The translations under genes were made by a program, and so were the position numbers. 64,000 nucleotides of DNA. It comes from Chitinolyticbacter meiyuanensis (lineage in GTDB: Bacteria > Pseudomonadota > Gammaproteobacteria > Burkholderiales > Chitinibacteraceae). Position 1 is the stretch's first letter, and the number at the start of each line of letters is the position of its first letter. The stretch lies in NCBI RefSeq assembly GCF_008033135.1, contig NZ_CP041335.1, positions 1,741,925 through 1,805,924 on the forward strand, written 5' to 3'. A model generated the notes under the pieces. It had not been told where the DNA came from. It searched no databases and saw only the letters and a program-made list of their open reading frames with translations. Below, piece by piece: positions 17,393 through 25,169 of the stretch.

Positions 17393-18082
17393 TCAGGGCA
17401 GGTAGGGGCGAGGGTCGATGGCTCGGCCCTGGTAGCGCAGCTCGAAATGCAATTGCACCCGGCTGGCCCCGGTATCGCCCATCGTGGCGATCTGTTGGCC
17501 CTGGCGCACCACGGCATCCTCGCCGACCAGCAGGTTGGCGTTATGGGCGTAGGCGGTGAGGTAGTCATTGTCGTGCTTGATGATCAGCAGCTTGCCATAG
17601 CTGCGTATGCCCTCGCCGGCATACACCACCCGGCCGGCCGCAGCGGCGACGATGGCGCTGCCGCGCTTACCGGCGATCTGGATGCCCTTGCTGCGCTGGC
17701 CGTCGAAGCTGCCGGCAAGCTCGCCCTGTGCCGGCATCACCAACCGGATGCTGGCGGCAGGCCGGGGCATGGGGGTGGGATTGGCCGGTGCGCCGGGACG
17801 AGGTGTCGGCTTGACGCCGGCGGGGCGGCTGCCAGTGGGCGGGGCGACGCGCAGGACTTGCCCCACCCGGATGTCGGTGGGGTCGGCCAGACCGTTCCAG
17901 CGCGCCAGTTCTGCAACGCTGCGACCATGGGTTTTAGCGATCCGGTAGAGCGTATCGCCTGCTTTCACGCGGTAAGTGGCGGCGCCGGTGCTGATCGGCG
18001 CGGGCGGCGCGCTGCCGCAGCCGGCCAGCCAGAGCATGGCGGCCAGCAGCAGGCAGAGCGAGGGGCGAAGGCGGCGGGTCAC
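17393..18082 (-). CDS. NlpD-like lipoprotein with LysM and degenerate LytM (M23) domain
   Basis: A 229-residue lipoprotein. The lipobox LAGC places the lipidated Cys at residue 22. A LysM domain (about 36-80, YRVKAGDTLYRIAK) binds peptidoglycan. After a Pro-rich linker, the LytM/M23 domain runs to the end (about 115-229). Catalytic M23 enzymes have H-x3-D at the first metal motif, but here the segment reads SKGIQIAGKRG, with both ligands absent, while LHFEL remains at the second. This matches NlpD/EnvC-type factors that activate amidases at division rather than cutting themselves. It resembles NlpD but lacks the usual surE/pcm/rpoS neighbours, so it may be a paralogue. Confidence 0.85.
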   Translation of the reverse strand: MTRRLRPSLCLLLAAMLWLAGCGSAPPAPISTGAATYRVKAGDTLYRIAKTHGRSVAELARWNGLADPTDIRVGQVLRVAPPTGSRPAGVKPTPRPGAPANPTPMPRPAASIRLVMPAQGELAGSFDGQRSKGIQIAGKRGSAIVAAAAGRVVYAGEGIRSYGKLLIIKHDNDYLTAYAHNANLLVGEDAVVRQGQQIATMGDTGASRVQLHFELRYQGRAIDPRPYLP

Positions 18083-18151
18083 CGGCCGATTCTAGCCGTT
18101 GATGGGGAAAAACCGGCCGTTAATCTTGCGACTGCTTGCTCGCGTGGCGAC

Positions 18152-18182
18152 AAAAAACGGACCTCGCAAGGCGAGGTCCGTT
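18152..18182 (-). terminator. Terminator of the chitinase gene
   Basis: A perfect 12-bp stem (18156-18167 with 18171-18182) with a 3-base loop. On the minus strand it is followed by a run of six T. It lies 26 bases after the chitinase stop codon. Confidence 0.85.
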
Positions 18183-18207
18183 CAAGGTTGCCAGAGGCAA
18201 CGGGATG

Positions 18208-19824
18208 TCAGGGGTTGACCAGCGGTGGCATGCGCGTGGCGTAGGGCCAGCCCTGGGTTTCATCGGTGCCGATCTGCCAATTGAAGGTACCGCGGATCGC
18301 CGGATGGCTGGCCTTGATCTGGTTCCACGCGGTGGTGGCCTGGTCGATACTCATGTAGTTGGTCTGGTTCCACACACCGAAACCGACCACCACGTGCTCT
18401 GCGCCCAGCAAGGCGACCCACTCGTTGACGTTGTTCACCACGTAGCTGACTTCGGCCAGATTGGGGCCGTCGTAGTACTGCGGCGCGCAGTAGTCGAGCA
18501 CACCGGCCACCAGCATGTCGCGGCAGAAGGTCTTGTCGCGGGCGTTCCACGGTGCGGGCGGCGCCGAGATCAGGAAGCCCGGATAGCGTGCCTTCAACTG
18601 CTGGCTGATCCACACCATCTCCGAGGTGTCCGGCGTCTGGTCGGCCTCGAAGGTGTTCCAGTCGAGGCCATCGAAACCGCCGAGCTGGTTGTAGATGCCG
18701 ATCACGCTGTCGACGAAGGCCTGCGACTTGGCGCGGTTCGGGAAGCTCATGCCGTTGCCGGCACCGCCGACGGACAGGATGATCTTGCGGCCTTGCGTAC
18801 TACGGGCGTACTGGATGTCCGCCTTCAAGTTGGTCGCGGCGCCGCGGCCGTCACCCGGTGCATTCCACTGCACGGCACCAGTGGTGCCCGGTGCACCGCC
18901 AACCGGCGTGGCCGAGAACAGATAGATCAGGTTATAGCCGGTAGGTACATCGCGGATGCGGATCTGCGAGGTCGGCCAGTACGGCCAGTAGCCGCCGACG
19001 ATCTTCCTGGCGGTGCCCGGGGTCGGCGTCGGGCCTGCCGGTGTCGGGGTCGGCGTGGCTGTGCCGGAGCAGGTGGTCGGCTCCCAGTAATAGGTGCTGA
19101 TGGTCGGGATGGTGGCGTCGCTGCCATTGGCGCCAACCGCCTTCACCCGGTAGTAGCTGCCCTGGTACTGCACCACGGTGCCGAGCGGGTAGTTCACGCC
19201 GCTTTGCCAGACGACATAGCTGCATTGGCCAACCGGGGTCGGCGTGGCCGGACGCGGCGTTGGCGTAGCTGTGGGCAATGGGGTTGCGGTCGGGCGTGGC
19301 GTCGGGGTGGCAGTGCCGGAGCAGGTGGTCGGCTCCCAGTACCAGGTGCTGATGGTCGGCGTAGTGGCGTCGCTGCCGTTGGTACCGACCGCCTTCAACC
19401 GATAGTAGTTACCTTGGTACAGCACCACGGTGCCTAGCGTGTAGTTCACGCCGGCTTGCCACACCACGTAGCTGCACTGGCCGACTGGTGTTGGCGTGGC
19501 GGGGCGTGGGGTGGCGGTCGGTAGCGGCGTGGCGGTGGGCCGTGGCGTCGGGGTTGCCACCGGTGTGGGTTGCGGCGTCGGGTTGCCGCTCGATGGCCCC
19601 AGATCGCGCCACAGCGTGTTGGTCACGGCGGGGTTCCAGCCGGCGCCGACGTAGGCGGTGTGGGTGATCAGGGCCTGGTAATCACGACCGTTGTAGCTGA
19701 CGTAGGTGCCAGCCACATAGGTATTGCCCTCGGCCCAGGCCGGGTAGGCGGCGTGGGCCCAGGCTGATGCGGTCATCATGATGGCCGCGTGCAGTGCAAG
19801 CGCGCCGATGCGTCTGTTTGTCAT
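18208..19824 (-). CDS. Secreted GH18 chitinase with three N-terminal chitin-binding-like modules
   Basis: A 538-residue exported enzyme. A signal peptide (1-25, ending SAWAHA) is followed by a CBM5/12-like module (27-76), a Thr-Pro linker (77-116), a 52-residue module (117-168), a second linker (169-200), a near-identical module (201-252), a linker (253-272) and the GH18 catalytic domain (273-538), which begins KIVGGYWPYW. The two 52-residue modules share CSYVVWQ..VNY.LGTVV and WYWEPTTC-like ends. The active-site strand reads GGFDGLDWNTFEAD; the canonical DxxDxDxE is altered, with Asn at the third Asp position and Glu one residue further on. It may be a variant subfamily. It hydrolyses chitin outside the cell. 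The ATG at 19824 has AAGAGG about nine bases upstream. Confidence 0.9.
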   Translation of the reverse strand: MTNRRIGALALHAAIMMTASAWAHAAYPAWAEGNTYVAGTYVSYNGRDYQALITHTAYVGAGWNPAVTNTLWRDLGPSSGNPTPQPTPVATPTPRPTATPLPTATPRPATPTPVGQCSYVVWQAGVNYTLGTVVLYQGNYYRLKAVGTNGSDATTPTISTWYWEPTTCSGTATPTPRPTATPLPTATPTPRPATPTPVGQCSYVVWQSGVNYPLGTVVQYQGSYYRVKAVGANGSDATIPTISTYYWEPTTCSGTATPTPTPAGPTPTPGTARKIVGGYWPYWPTSQIRIRDVPTGYNLIYLFSATPVGGAPGTTGAVQWNAPGDGRGAATNLKADIQYARSTQGRKIILSVGGAGNGMSFPNRAKSQAFVDSVIGIYNQLGGFDGLDWNTFEADQTPDTSEMVWISQQLKARYPGFLISAPPAPWNARDKTFCRDMLVAGVLDYCAPQYYDGPNLAEVSYVVNNVNEWVALLGAEHVVVGFGVWNQTNYMSIDQATTAWNQIKASHPAIRGTFNWQIGTDETQGWPYATRMPPLVNP

Positions 19825-20037
19825 TGTGCTCATCCTCTTGTCGTTCTCGGTGTCAGCCCTGGAATGTCTCCGCGCATGCCAAGGGACTGAGCCGACAGCG
19901 TAATCAAGAGCCCGGGCATGCTCCAATGTTCGAATCGGATGCCGGGTTTTGTCCGAATCGCGCTTTGCAGCAAAAGCGTGCTTGCCGTGCTTGCTGGGGT
20001 GCTGATCGGTGGGTTTGGCCGGTTGGTTGGTTGTCTT

Positions 20038-20448
20038 TCAGGCTTCCGGTATGCCGGTATCGAGATCGCCTTGTTGCCTTTGCGCACGGGCCAGTTTGGC
20101 CAGCGCTTCATAGCGAGCGTGAAAGGCGTCCAGATCGGCTTCCTGCAGCTCTTCCAGATCGAGCAGGGCATTGTGTGCGCCCCGCGTCACCCGGATCAGT
20201 TCGTCGAGCTTGATCTGGATCGCTTCGGTATCACGGTTCTGGGTGTTCTGGATCAGGAACACCATCAGGAAGGTGACGATGGTGGTGGAGGTGTTGATCA
20301 CCAGCTGCCAAGTATCGCTGTAATCGAACAACGGACCAGTGACGACCCACAGCACGATCATCGCCGCAGCCAGCGCAAACACCCAAGGCCGGCCACTGAT
20401 GCGTGCGGCGGCCTTGGCAAAGCGGGTGTACCAGTTCGGATCTTGCAT
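20038..20448 (-). CDS. Low-affinity iron permease family membrane protein
   Basis: A 136-residue protein with two hydrophobic segments (about 24-42 and 52-74), the first ending VVTGPLFDYSDTWQL and the second containing FLMVFLIQNTQNRDTEAIQ. These are signatures of the low-affinity iron permease family, named from yeast Fet4-like proteins; the bacterial role is not established. A charged C-terminal tail (about 80-136) is probably cytoplasmic. The ATG at 20446-20448 has GAGGAG six bases upstream. It stands alone, about 200 bases from the chitinase. Confidence 0.8.
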   Translation of the reverse strand: MQDPNWYTRFAKAAARISGRPWVFALAAAMIVLWVVTGPLFDYSDTWQLVINTSTTIVTFLMVFLIQNTQNRDTEAIQIKLDELIRVTRGAHNALLDLEELQEADLDAFHARYEALAKLARAQRQQGDLDTGIPEA

Positions 20449-20579
20449 GGCGCGCTCCTCGGGAAGGGATGCTGTCGTTCTAGCGCGTGGCAGGCCATGC
20501 CAGGAAGCGGCTTTGTACCAAGGCACGAAGAAGCCTCGTACTTGTAATACGTTTGAAATCAAGTGCGCGCTAATATACG

Positions 20580-20644
20580 AGCCAGACTATTGGTCTCCTC
20601 TGATCGTCTCGACTCCAGCCCTGCATTGCGCGGGGCTTTTTTTT
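20580..20644 (+). ncRNA. Possible small RNA ending in an orphan terminator
   Basis: AGCCCTGC (20617-20624), a 5-base loop, GCGGGGCT (20630-20637) and a run of eight T form a textbook intrinsic terminator on the plus strand, but no plus-strand gene lies upstream for about 3 kb. TAATAT near 20572 could be a -10 box without a clear -35 box. A transcript of about 60-70 bases is therefore possible. The sequence matches no RNA family I recognise. Confidence 0.3.
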
Positions 20645-20719
20645 CTTCAAGATTCGGGGTACGCCGGCTGACGCAGTGCGAGCCTTGGTTTCAGCTGTGG
20701 ATGAAGGTGGATTGGCCGT

Positions 20720-21163
20720 TCAGAAGCAGCGCTCGCCCGGCTGCGATGCGGCCTGCCTGATCCAGCTGGTGAGCAATGCTTCGTCGAGCTGGTCACCCTC
20801 GTGGATATGGCAGTAGCGGGTGGCTTCATGCTTGGAGGCGACGGGAGGCATGGGCTGCAGCGATGTGCCATTCAAGAACGCGACTTTCACGTATTTGCTG
20901 AGACAGTGGTAGGCCAGAAACCAGCCCTCACCGGCGATGCCGTAGAACGGCGTGTTCCAGCGTACCGCTTTTTGCACATCCGGCACCGTGCGTTCGATCA
21001 GCGCGTCGAGTAGGCGGCCGACATCGTGCTTCCAGCCCGGCATTGCGGCAATGTAGGCCTGTACCGGCGCATTCCCATCGGCCTTGGCGATTTGCGGATT
21101 GCCGCCCGATAGCAGGACGGGGCTACCGGATGTACTTGCGGGTGCGGGCGATTTGCCGGCCAT
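20720..21163 (-). CDS. DUF1801 family protein
   Basis: A 147-residue soluble protein. The core shows VQAYIAAMPGWKHDVGRLLDAL, VRWNTPFYGIAGEGWFLAYH and YVKVAFLNG, typical of the YdhG/DUF1801 fold. Members bind small ligands or heavy-metal ions in related families, but no function is established. The first 25 residues are Ser/Pro-rich and low complexity. The ATG at 21161-21163 follows CCAGGAGCAAC, a strong ribosome binding site. It lies just downstream of the hypothetical membrane protein on the same strand (14 bases), so they may be co-transcribed. Confidence 0.75.
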   Translation of the reverse strand: MAGKSPAPASTSGSPVLLSGGNPQIAKADGNAPVQAYIAAMPGWKHDVGRLLDALIERTVPDVQKAVRWNTPFYGIAGEGWFLAYHCLSKYVKVAFLNGTSLQPMPPVASKHEATRYCHIHEGDQLDEALLTSWIRQAASQPGERCF

Positions 21164-21177
21164 GGTGTTGCTCCTGG

Positions 21178-21549
21178 TTATCGCGGAGATGGGCGATGGG
21201 TGCGCAGGTGGCACCACCCCCAGGCGATGACTGCGCCGATCGGACCGATCAGCAAAAGGTTCCAGAGCGGCATCACCAGCAATCCAATTGCGGCAGTGGA
21301 GGACTGGGGTCGGATGAATACCGAGTAATGCATATACAGATCGCCTGCCAACGCCGCCATGGCATAGCCAATGCCGATTGTGAAAGGCAAGCGCAGCTTG
21401 GGCAGCAAGGCGGCAACCGCATAGGGCAGGCAGGACCATGCCAATAGTGCTGCGAGAAACAGGTTCGGGCCGCCTGAGGCGAGAAACAGCAAGGAATAAA
21501 AGTGCAGCAGCACGCCGCTGAGCACCGGCAGAAGCAACGATACAGGCAT
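21178..21549 (-). CDS. Hypothetical membrane protein
   Basis: A 123-residue protein with about four hydrophobic segments and little between them. No family recognised. The ATG at 21547-21549 (MPVSLLLP) begins the first hydrophobic segment and was chosen over the ATG at 21639, which would add a non-hydrophobic extension; the ribosome binding site is weak. The gene sits between the VOC and DUF1801 genes on the same strand, in a run of small genes typical of accessory DNA. Confidence 0.55.
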   Translation of the reverse strand: MPVSLLLPVLSGVLLHFYSLLFLASGGPNLFLAALLAWSCLPYAVAALLPKLRLPFTIGIGYAMAALAGDLYMHYSVFIRPQSSTAAIGLLVMPLWNLLLIGPIGAVIAWGWCHLRTHRPSPR

Positions 21550-21619
21550 TGCGGCATTCCCGAACGCGGATGATGAAAGCCAGCCTAGCAGCCGGAATGC
21601 GCGGCTTGCCTGTGGAGGA

Positions 21620-22003
21620 TTACCCGATTCGCGTGGCAATCCACCACGTGGTGCCGCCTATGTCCTTCACCCCGCCGCGCTTGTCTTCATCGGCCTTCTG
21701 CACCGGTTCCTGGACTGAAGCTGCGCCCGCCGCCAAGGCACGCTGGTAGCTGGCATCCACGTCCGGCACGTAGATGTGGACATGGGCCAGCACTGCTGGC
21801 CAATCCGGATGCGCATCCGCCAGCATGATCACGGTGTCGTCGAGCCGCACTTCGGCATGCATGATCCGCCCGGCTTCGCCCGGATACTGGCGCAGCAACG
21901 CGCCATCGAACGCCTGCTGCAAGAATTGGATCGTCGCTGCAGTGTCGGAGACGATCAGGTAGGGCGAAACGCTGTTGTACTGCTCGGGCTTGAAAGCGGG
22001 CAT
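21620..22003 (-). CDS. VOC-family protein, PhnB/glyoxalase-like
   Basis: A 127-residue protein of the vicinal oxygen chelate superfamily, closest in style to PhnB-like proteins: SVSPYLIVSDTAATIQFLQQ, an internal GRIMHAEVRLDDTVIMLAD, then VPDVDASYQRALAAGA. It has the size of a single two-module VOC domain. The metal ligands are not all evident, and the substrate is unknown; related proteins deal with glyoxal, antibiotics or metabolites. The ATG at 22001-22003 begins a typical MPAFKPE start. It is followed by other small genes in a row. Confidence 0.8.
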   Translation of the reverse strand: MPAFKPEQYNSVSPYLIVSDTAATIQFLQQAFDGALLRQYPGEAGRIMHAEVRLDDTVIMLADAHPDWPAVLAHVHIYVPDVDASYQRALAAGAASVQEPVQKADEDKRGGVKDIGGTTWWIATRIG

Positions 22004-22202
22004 GGCGAGGCATCCAGAATCAAAAGGAATGAAGCCAGTATCGGATAGAAAACCGGAAACGCACGTGACAGCCAACACGGCCTGAGCCAGTGGAAAGCCG
22101 AGCCGCATGATGACCATGCCGCGGCCTGTCGTTTCGGCTGCTCGCGGAATTTGAATGTGAAGCGACGCCAGCATCCAGGCGCCGCTCCAAGCGAACTCTT
22201 GG

Positions 22203-22415
22203 TCAGTCGCCACGCGTCCGGTTGGTCCGATCCGGCTCGCTGGCGGTGCGGGCATCCGGGGTGGGGGTGACGCTGCGGGTCCAGCCGCTGTTGGTGTCGA
22301 CGGCGCTACCCGATCCGGTATCACCGGCCGAGCCGCTGCTGGCGGCGGAGAGGCTGAGGGAGGCGGCTAGTGCCGAAGCGCCGAATAGCGCGGTGATATG
22401 GCGAACGCTGATCAT
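22203..22415 (-). CDS. Small secreted hypothetical protein
   Basis: A 70-residue protein with a signal peptide (about 1-25, ALAASLSLSAASSGSA) and a hydrophilic Ser/Thr/Asp-rich tail without cysteine. The ATG at 22413-22415 follows AAGGAGAAAG, a strong ribosome binding site, which is the best evidence that it is real. No family recognised. It is transcribed alone or read from the small-gene cluster upstream. Confidence 0.55.
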   Translation of the reverse strand: MISVRHITALFGASALAASLSLSAASSGSAGDTGSGSAVDTNSGWTRSVTPTPDARTASEPDRTNRTRGD

Positions 22416-22658
22416 GATGCTTTCTCCTTGGTTGCAAGACACGCAGGCAGTCGTGGGCCTGCAACAGGAGTGGGGCAAGCGGTATGCCCGATCAGTAATT
22501 TGCAGCCGCGCTTTTCAATGGAAGAGCTGGGGATTGCATTGCGTTGTCAAATCTCGGCTTAGGTGGAGCGGGGAGGCGACGCTGTCGACGCTCTTCCTGC
22601 GGCGGCCGCGTCGACTGCGGCAACGGCGGCGCTTTTTTTCGCGGCGGAAACGGGCGAT

Positions 22659-22832
22659 CTAAGCCAATACGCGGATATTCAGGCGGGGGCCGTCCACATC
22701 GGCCCAAGGAAAACCGAGCGGGACCTTGCGGTTACCCGTTGCCCCCAGGCGCAGCTCCAGCAAACGGCGTGCCGGGTAGGCGGTGCGCTCGAAGCCCGAG
22801 CTGGTCGTGAAGACTGTCGTATTGGGGCTCAA
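22659..22832 (-). CDS. Small hypothetical protein at the end of the small-gene cluster
   Basis: A 57-residue open frame starting with TTG (SPNTTVFTTSSGFERTAYPA...). It begins four bases after the upstream gene's stop codon, ends at a TAG, and shows C/G-rich third positions in most codons. The ribosome binding site is poor (AGG touching the start). The sequence matches no family known to me. It probably belongs to one transcript with the three genes upstream. Confidence 0.4.
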   Translation of the reverse strand: MSPNTTVFTTSSGFERTAYPARRLLELRLGATGNRKVPLGFPWADVDGPRLNIRVLA

Positions 22833-22836
22833 CCTG

Positions 22837-23094
22837 TCAGAACCGGCCCAGCTTGATCTTGGCCTGGGCAAAGCGCAGCGCGGATTCGATGCCGTCATCC
22901 CAGTTACGGTTGATCGCGACGAGGCCGCGGTAATGGTGCTTGGCGGAGGCCTGGAAGCCTGCACTGATTTCCCACAGGCCGTCGCGGCGTTCGTCCCCCT
23001 GGATGCGGATGAGGATCAGCTGCTTCGGATTGCGCGGCGAAGGATGCTCCGCCATGTGGACTTCGGTGCGGCCGGTGAACGGGGAAGGGGGCAT
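22837..23094 (-). CDS. Small paralogue protein C of the 22.8-23.7 kb cluster
   Basis: An 85-residue soluble protein. Residues about 18-85 resemble those of 23363-23653: PSPRNP.QLILI.IQGDER.DG.W.ISA at the start and ALRFAQAKIKLGR at the end. I do not recognise the family. The start is uncertain: the ATG at 23094 has AAGAGA about nine bases upstream, and an in-frame ATG at 23055 is also possible. It sits in a row of four small genes on the minus strand, with short gaps. The repeated frame is strong evidence that it is expressed. Confidence 0.6.
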   Translation of the reverse strand: MPPSPFTGRTEVHMAEHPSPRNPKQLILIRIQGDERRDGLWEISAGFQASAKHHYRGLVAINRNWDDGIESALRFAQAKIKLGRF

Positions 23095-23117
23095 CGGGTG
23101 GATTCTCTTGGTGGCGG

Positions 23118-23345
23118 TCAGCGGGTCGTGGTGTCGATGGCGTCGTGCACTGATTCGATACCGGTGGCGATGGCTTCGCTGGGGTTGGCAAGGCGGGCAT
23201 CCCGGTCCGACAGGTGCACCCGCTCGCTGCCGTCGTCCTGGATCAGCGTCCAGGTGTAGATCCAGCCATCGCCATCCTGCAATGCCTGTACTTCGTAGGT
23301 TTGATGCTTGTAGTTGCCGGAATAGCTGAGTTCGTTTTCTGCCAT
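23118..23345 (-). CDS. Small hypothetical protein B of the 22.8-23.7 kb cluster
   Basis: A 75-residue acidic protein (MAENELSYSGNYKHQTYEV...). It has GWIYTWTLIQDDG in the middle and ends AIATGIESVHDAID. The layout, an aromatic/acidic central segment followed by a short helical end, resembles that of its two neighbours, but the identity is too low to call it a paralogue by eye. The ATG at 23343-23345 follows CGGGAGC. Gaps to the neighbours are 17 and 23 bases, so the cluster is probably one operon. Confidence 0.6.
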   Translation of the reverse strand: MAENELSYSGNYKHQTYEVQALQDGDGWIYTWTLIQDDGSERVHLSDRDARLANPSEAIATGIESVHDAIDTTTR

Positions 23346-23362
23346 GGGATGCTCCCGCCGGT

Positions 23363-23653
23363 TTATCGGCCTAGGTCGATTTCATATCTGGCAAAGCGCA
23401 GCGCGGCGGCCTTGCCTTGCTCCCAGCCCTGGAATACGCCGACCACGCTGTCGAAAAAGGCGTTGTCCGATGTGGGAAAGCTCGCCGAGATCTGCCAAGT
23501 GCCGTCCTCGCGTTCCGCACCCTGCACGCAGATTTGCAGCATGCGCCCGGGCAGGCGCGGCGAGGCGTAGACATTGGCATAACGTTCGGTCTGGCCGGTC
23601 AGGCGGGCCTCCGCGCGGATCATGGGCAGCTCCTCGATGACTTCAACGTGCAT
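23363..23653 (-). CDS. Small paralogue protein A of the 22.8-23.7 kb cluster
   Basis: A 96-residue soluble protein whose C-terminal 65 residues resemble gene 22837-23094: ASPRLP.RMLQICVQGAEREDG.WQISASF and ALRFARYEIDLGR. The family is unknown to me. Both proteins share the G-x-x-E/D-R-x-D-G-x-W-x-I-S-A core. The start is not certain; ATG codons at 23653 and 23677 are both possible and neither has a clear ribosome binding site. It heads the cluster of small genes. Confidence 0.6.
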   Translation of the reverse strand: MHVEVIEELPMIRAEARLTGQTERYANVYASPRLPGRMLQICVQGAEREDGTWQISASFPTSDNAFFDSVVGVFQGWEQGKAAALRFARYEIDLGR

Positions 23654-24185
23654 AGTTGATGGTGTTTTGTAGAACATTCGTTCTATTTTCAAGGCATGCA
23701 TTCCAGCTTGTCCAGCGCCGTGTGTCCCACGTGTGCGGCGCGCTATAGCGCCACGGTCGAGTGATCGTCCAGCAAGCCGCATGCCATTGTTGCCGTGGTA
23801 GCGCACGGTTCGACTGTGAAAAATATGCATCGCGCCGCAGGCCGAAACACATGATTCGTAATCACCAAGATGTAAAGCCGGTAGGCCCTATGGATATGGA
23901 GCCGTCGGCGCGTTGGTGGGACTTTGAGAATGCGGGGGAAAAGCGCTGAATTCGCAGCAAAGCTGTAGCAGGAGCTTGGGCTTAAGCCGCCAGCGGTGAA
24001 GTATTGCTAGGTATTGCAAGATCGATTGAGCAGGGAGTCCGAACGCGCTGCTTGGCACGCTGCTGAAAGCGGACGGGTTGCCTCGGTGATCAGACGAGTC
24101 TGGATCGCGTGGCGAGCGGCGGCCGGTTCAATCATCGGCCGCCTTGACCAAGTACCTGAAAACCCCGGTGCGCCGAATACCGGTC
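23654..24185. other. Non-coding region upstream of the small-gene cluster
   Basis: About 530 bases without a credible gene. Frames here lack ribosome binding sites and recognisable protein. It is poorer in G+C than the chromosome, mainly at 23640-23700 and 23830-23940. No repeats or transposase remnants were seen. It must contain the promoter of the small-gene cluster. Confidence 0.55.
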
Positions 24186-25169
24186 TCAGCTGAACGCTTC
24201 CTCGTGGAGGATGCTCAACCGGCGATCCGGATTTTCTATCGGCACCCGGCCGGATTGCAGGCACTGGAAGATGTGCTCGAACACCTTGCCCGGCTGCATT
24301 GCATCGTTTTTGGCGCGGAAGTAGGAATGGCCCTTGGGTGGGTCGTAGTCGTTGTTCACGTCGTCGCAATCCACGCAATATACATTCTGTGGCGTCAGCT
24401 CGAAATTTTCCGGGCCGGTATGGCCCAGCCGCCGCGATGCGATCTTGTTTTTCAGATTCGCGGCCTTGCTGGCCCGCAGGGCCAGATCGTCCGCCGCGAA
24501 GTAGACAACGACATTGCGCGATGCATCCGAAATCAGTTTGCCTTTCTGATCCCGGTGGATGGATTCGTTCTCGATATCCGCAGCCACCAGGAAGGCGTTG
24601 CGGAACATCAGTGGCACGCCGCTTGTGAGGTCGTACCGATCCCAGGCGCAGAGCGTTTCCCGCAGCACCCGGTTTCCCATCGAGTGGGCCAGTACGTTGA
24701 TCCGCTTGAGGCAGGGATCGCTCGGGTCGTTCTTGCTCGATTCGCGCCACTCCAGGAAGCGGCACAGTGCGCGGGCGAGGGAGGGGGCGCTGAAATCCGC
24801 GGATTTCTGGTCGTCCCAGTAGTCCTGAACGATGCCCAGGTCGTTGTCGCAGGGCCAGATGACGGGCACCACCACCACTTCCTTGTCATCCTTCTGATCG
24901 CACAGCAACTGGAATTCACTGGCTGCTGCAAATACGGTTTCAGGCAGATTGGAAAAACCGTGGATATAGAGCAGCACCTGTCGGACTGGACAGCCCTTCA
25001 GCTTGGTCAGGAAATTCATGCCGCCCAGCTCGACCATGCTGCCATCCGCATTTCGCTCGCAAAAGAAGATGGAATTGCTCGGTGCGTTGTTTTTGAGATC
25101 GAACGCAAAGGGCCTGCCCACTCGGCTTTGAATGGAGCCTTTGGGAAAACGATTTGTGATGAACAGCAT
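24186..25169 (-). CDS. Alpha/beta hydrolase, DUF900 family
   Basis: A 327-residue soluble protein. It has the alpha/beta hydrolase core: oxyanion strand LLYIHGFSN (about 67-73), nucleophile elbow AHSMGN with Ser163, and a late conserved segment PPKGHSYF with the likely His. The DUF900 family typically has the same layout; the substrate is unknown, and bacterial relatives include lipases and toxin-like effectors. There is no signal peptide. The ATG at 25167-25169 follows CAGGAGAC. Its codons are less G+C-rich than those of the neighbours, and it lies between two non-coding gaps next to a tRNA gene, so acquisition by transfer is possible. Confidence 0.75.
   Translation of the reverse strand: MLFITNRFPKGSIQSRVGRPFAFDLKNNAPSNSIFFCERNADGSMVELGGMNFLTKLKGCPVRQVLLYIHGFSNLPETVFAAASEFQLLCDQKDDKEVVVVPVIWPCDNDLGIVQDYWDDQKSADFSAPSLARALCRFLEWRESSKNDPSDPCLKRINVLAHSMGNRVLRETLCAWDRYDLTSGVPLMFRNAFLVAADIENESIHRDQKGKLISDASRNVVVYFAADDLALRASKAANLKNKIASRRLGHTGPENFELTPQNVYCVDCDDVNNDYDPPKGHSYFRAKNDAMQPGKVFEHIFQCLQSGRVPIENPDRRLSILHEEAFS

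Noticed and set aside
19200..19600. Repeated tracts inside the chitinase gene, considered as a CRISPR array
   Set aside because: They encode the Thr-Pro linkers and duplicated binding modules in frame; there are no regular spacers or cas genes.
23761..23949. A 62-codon plus-strand frame opposite the start of the small-gene cluster
   Set aside because: GTG start without a ribosome binding site and no family; treated as chance.
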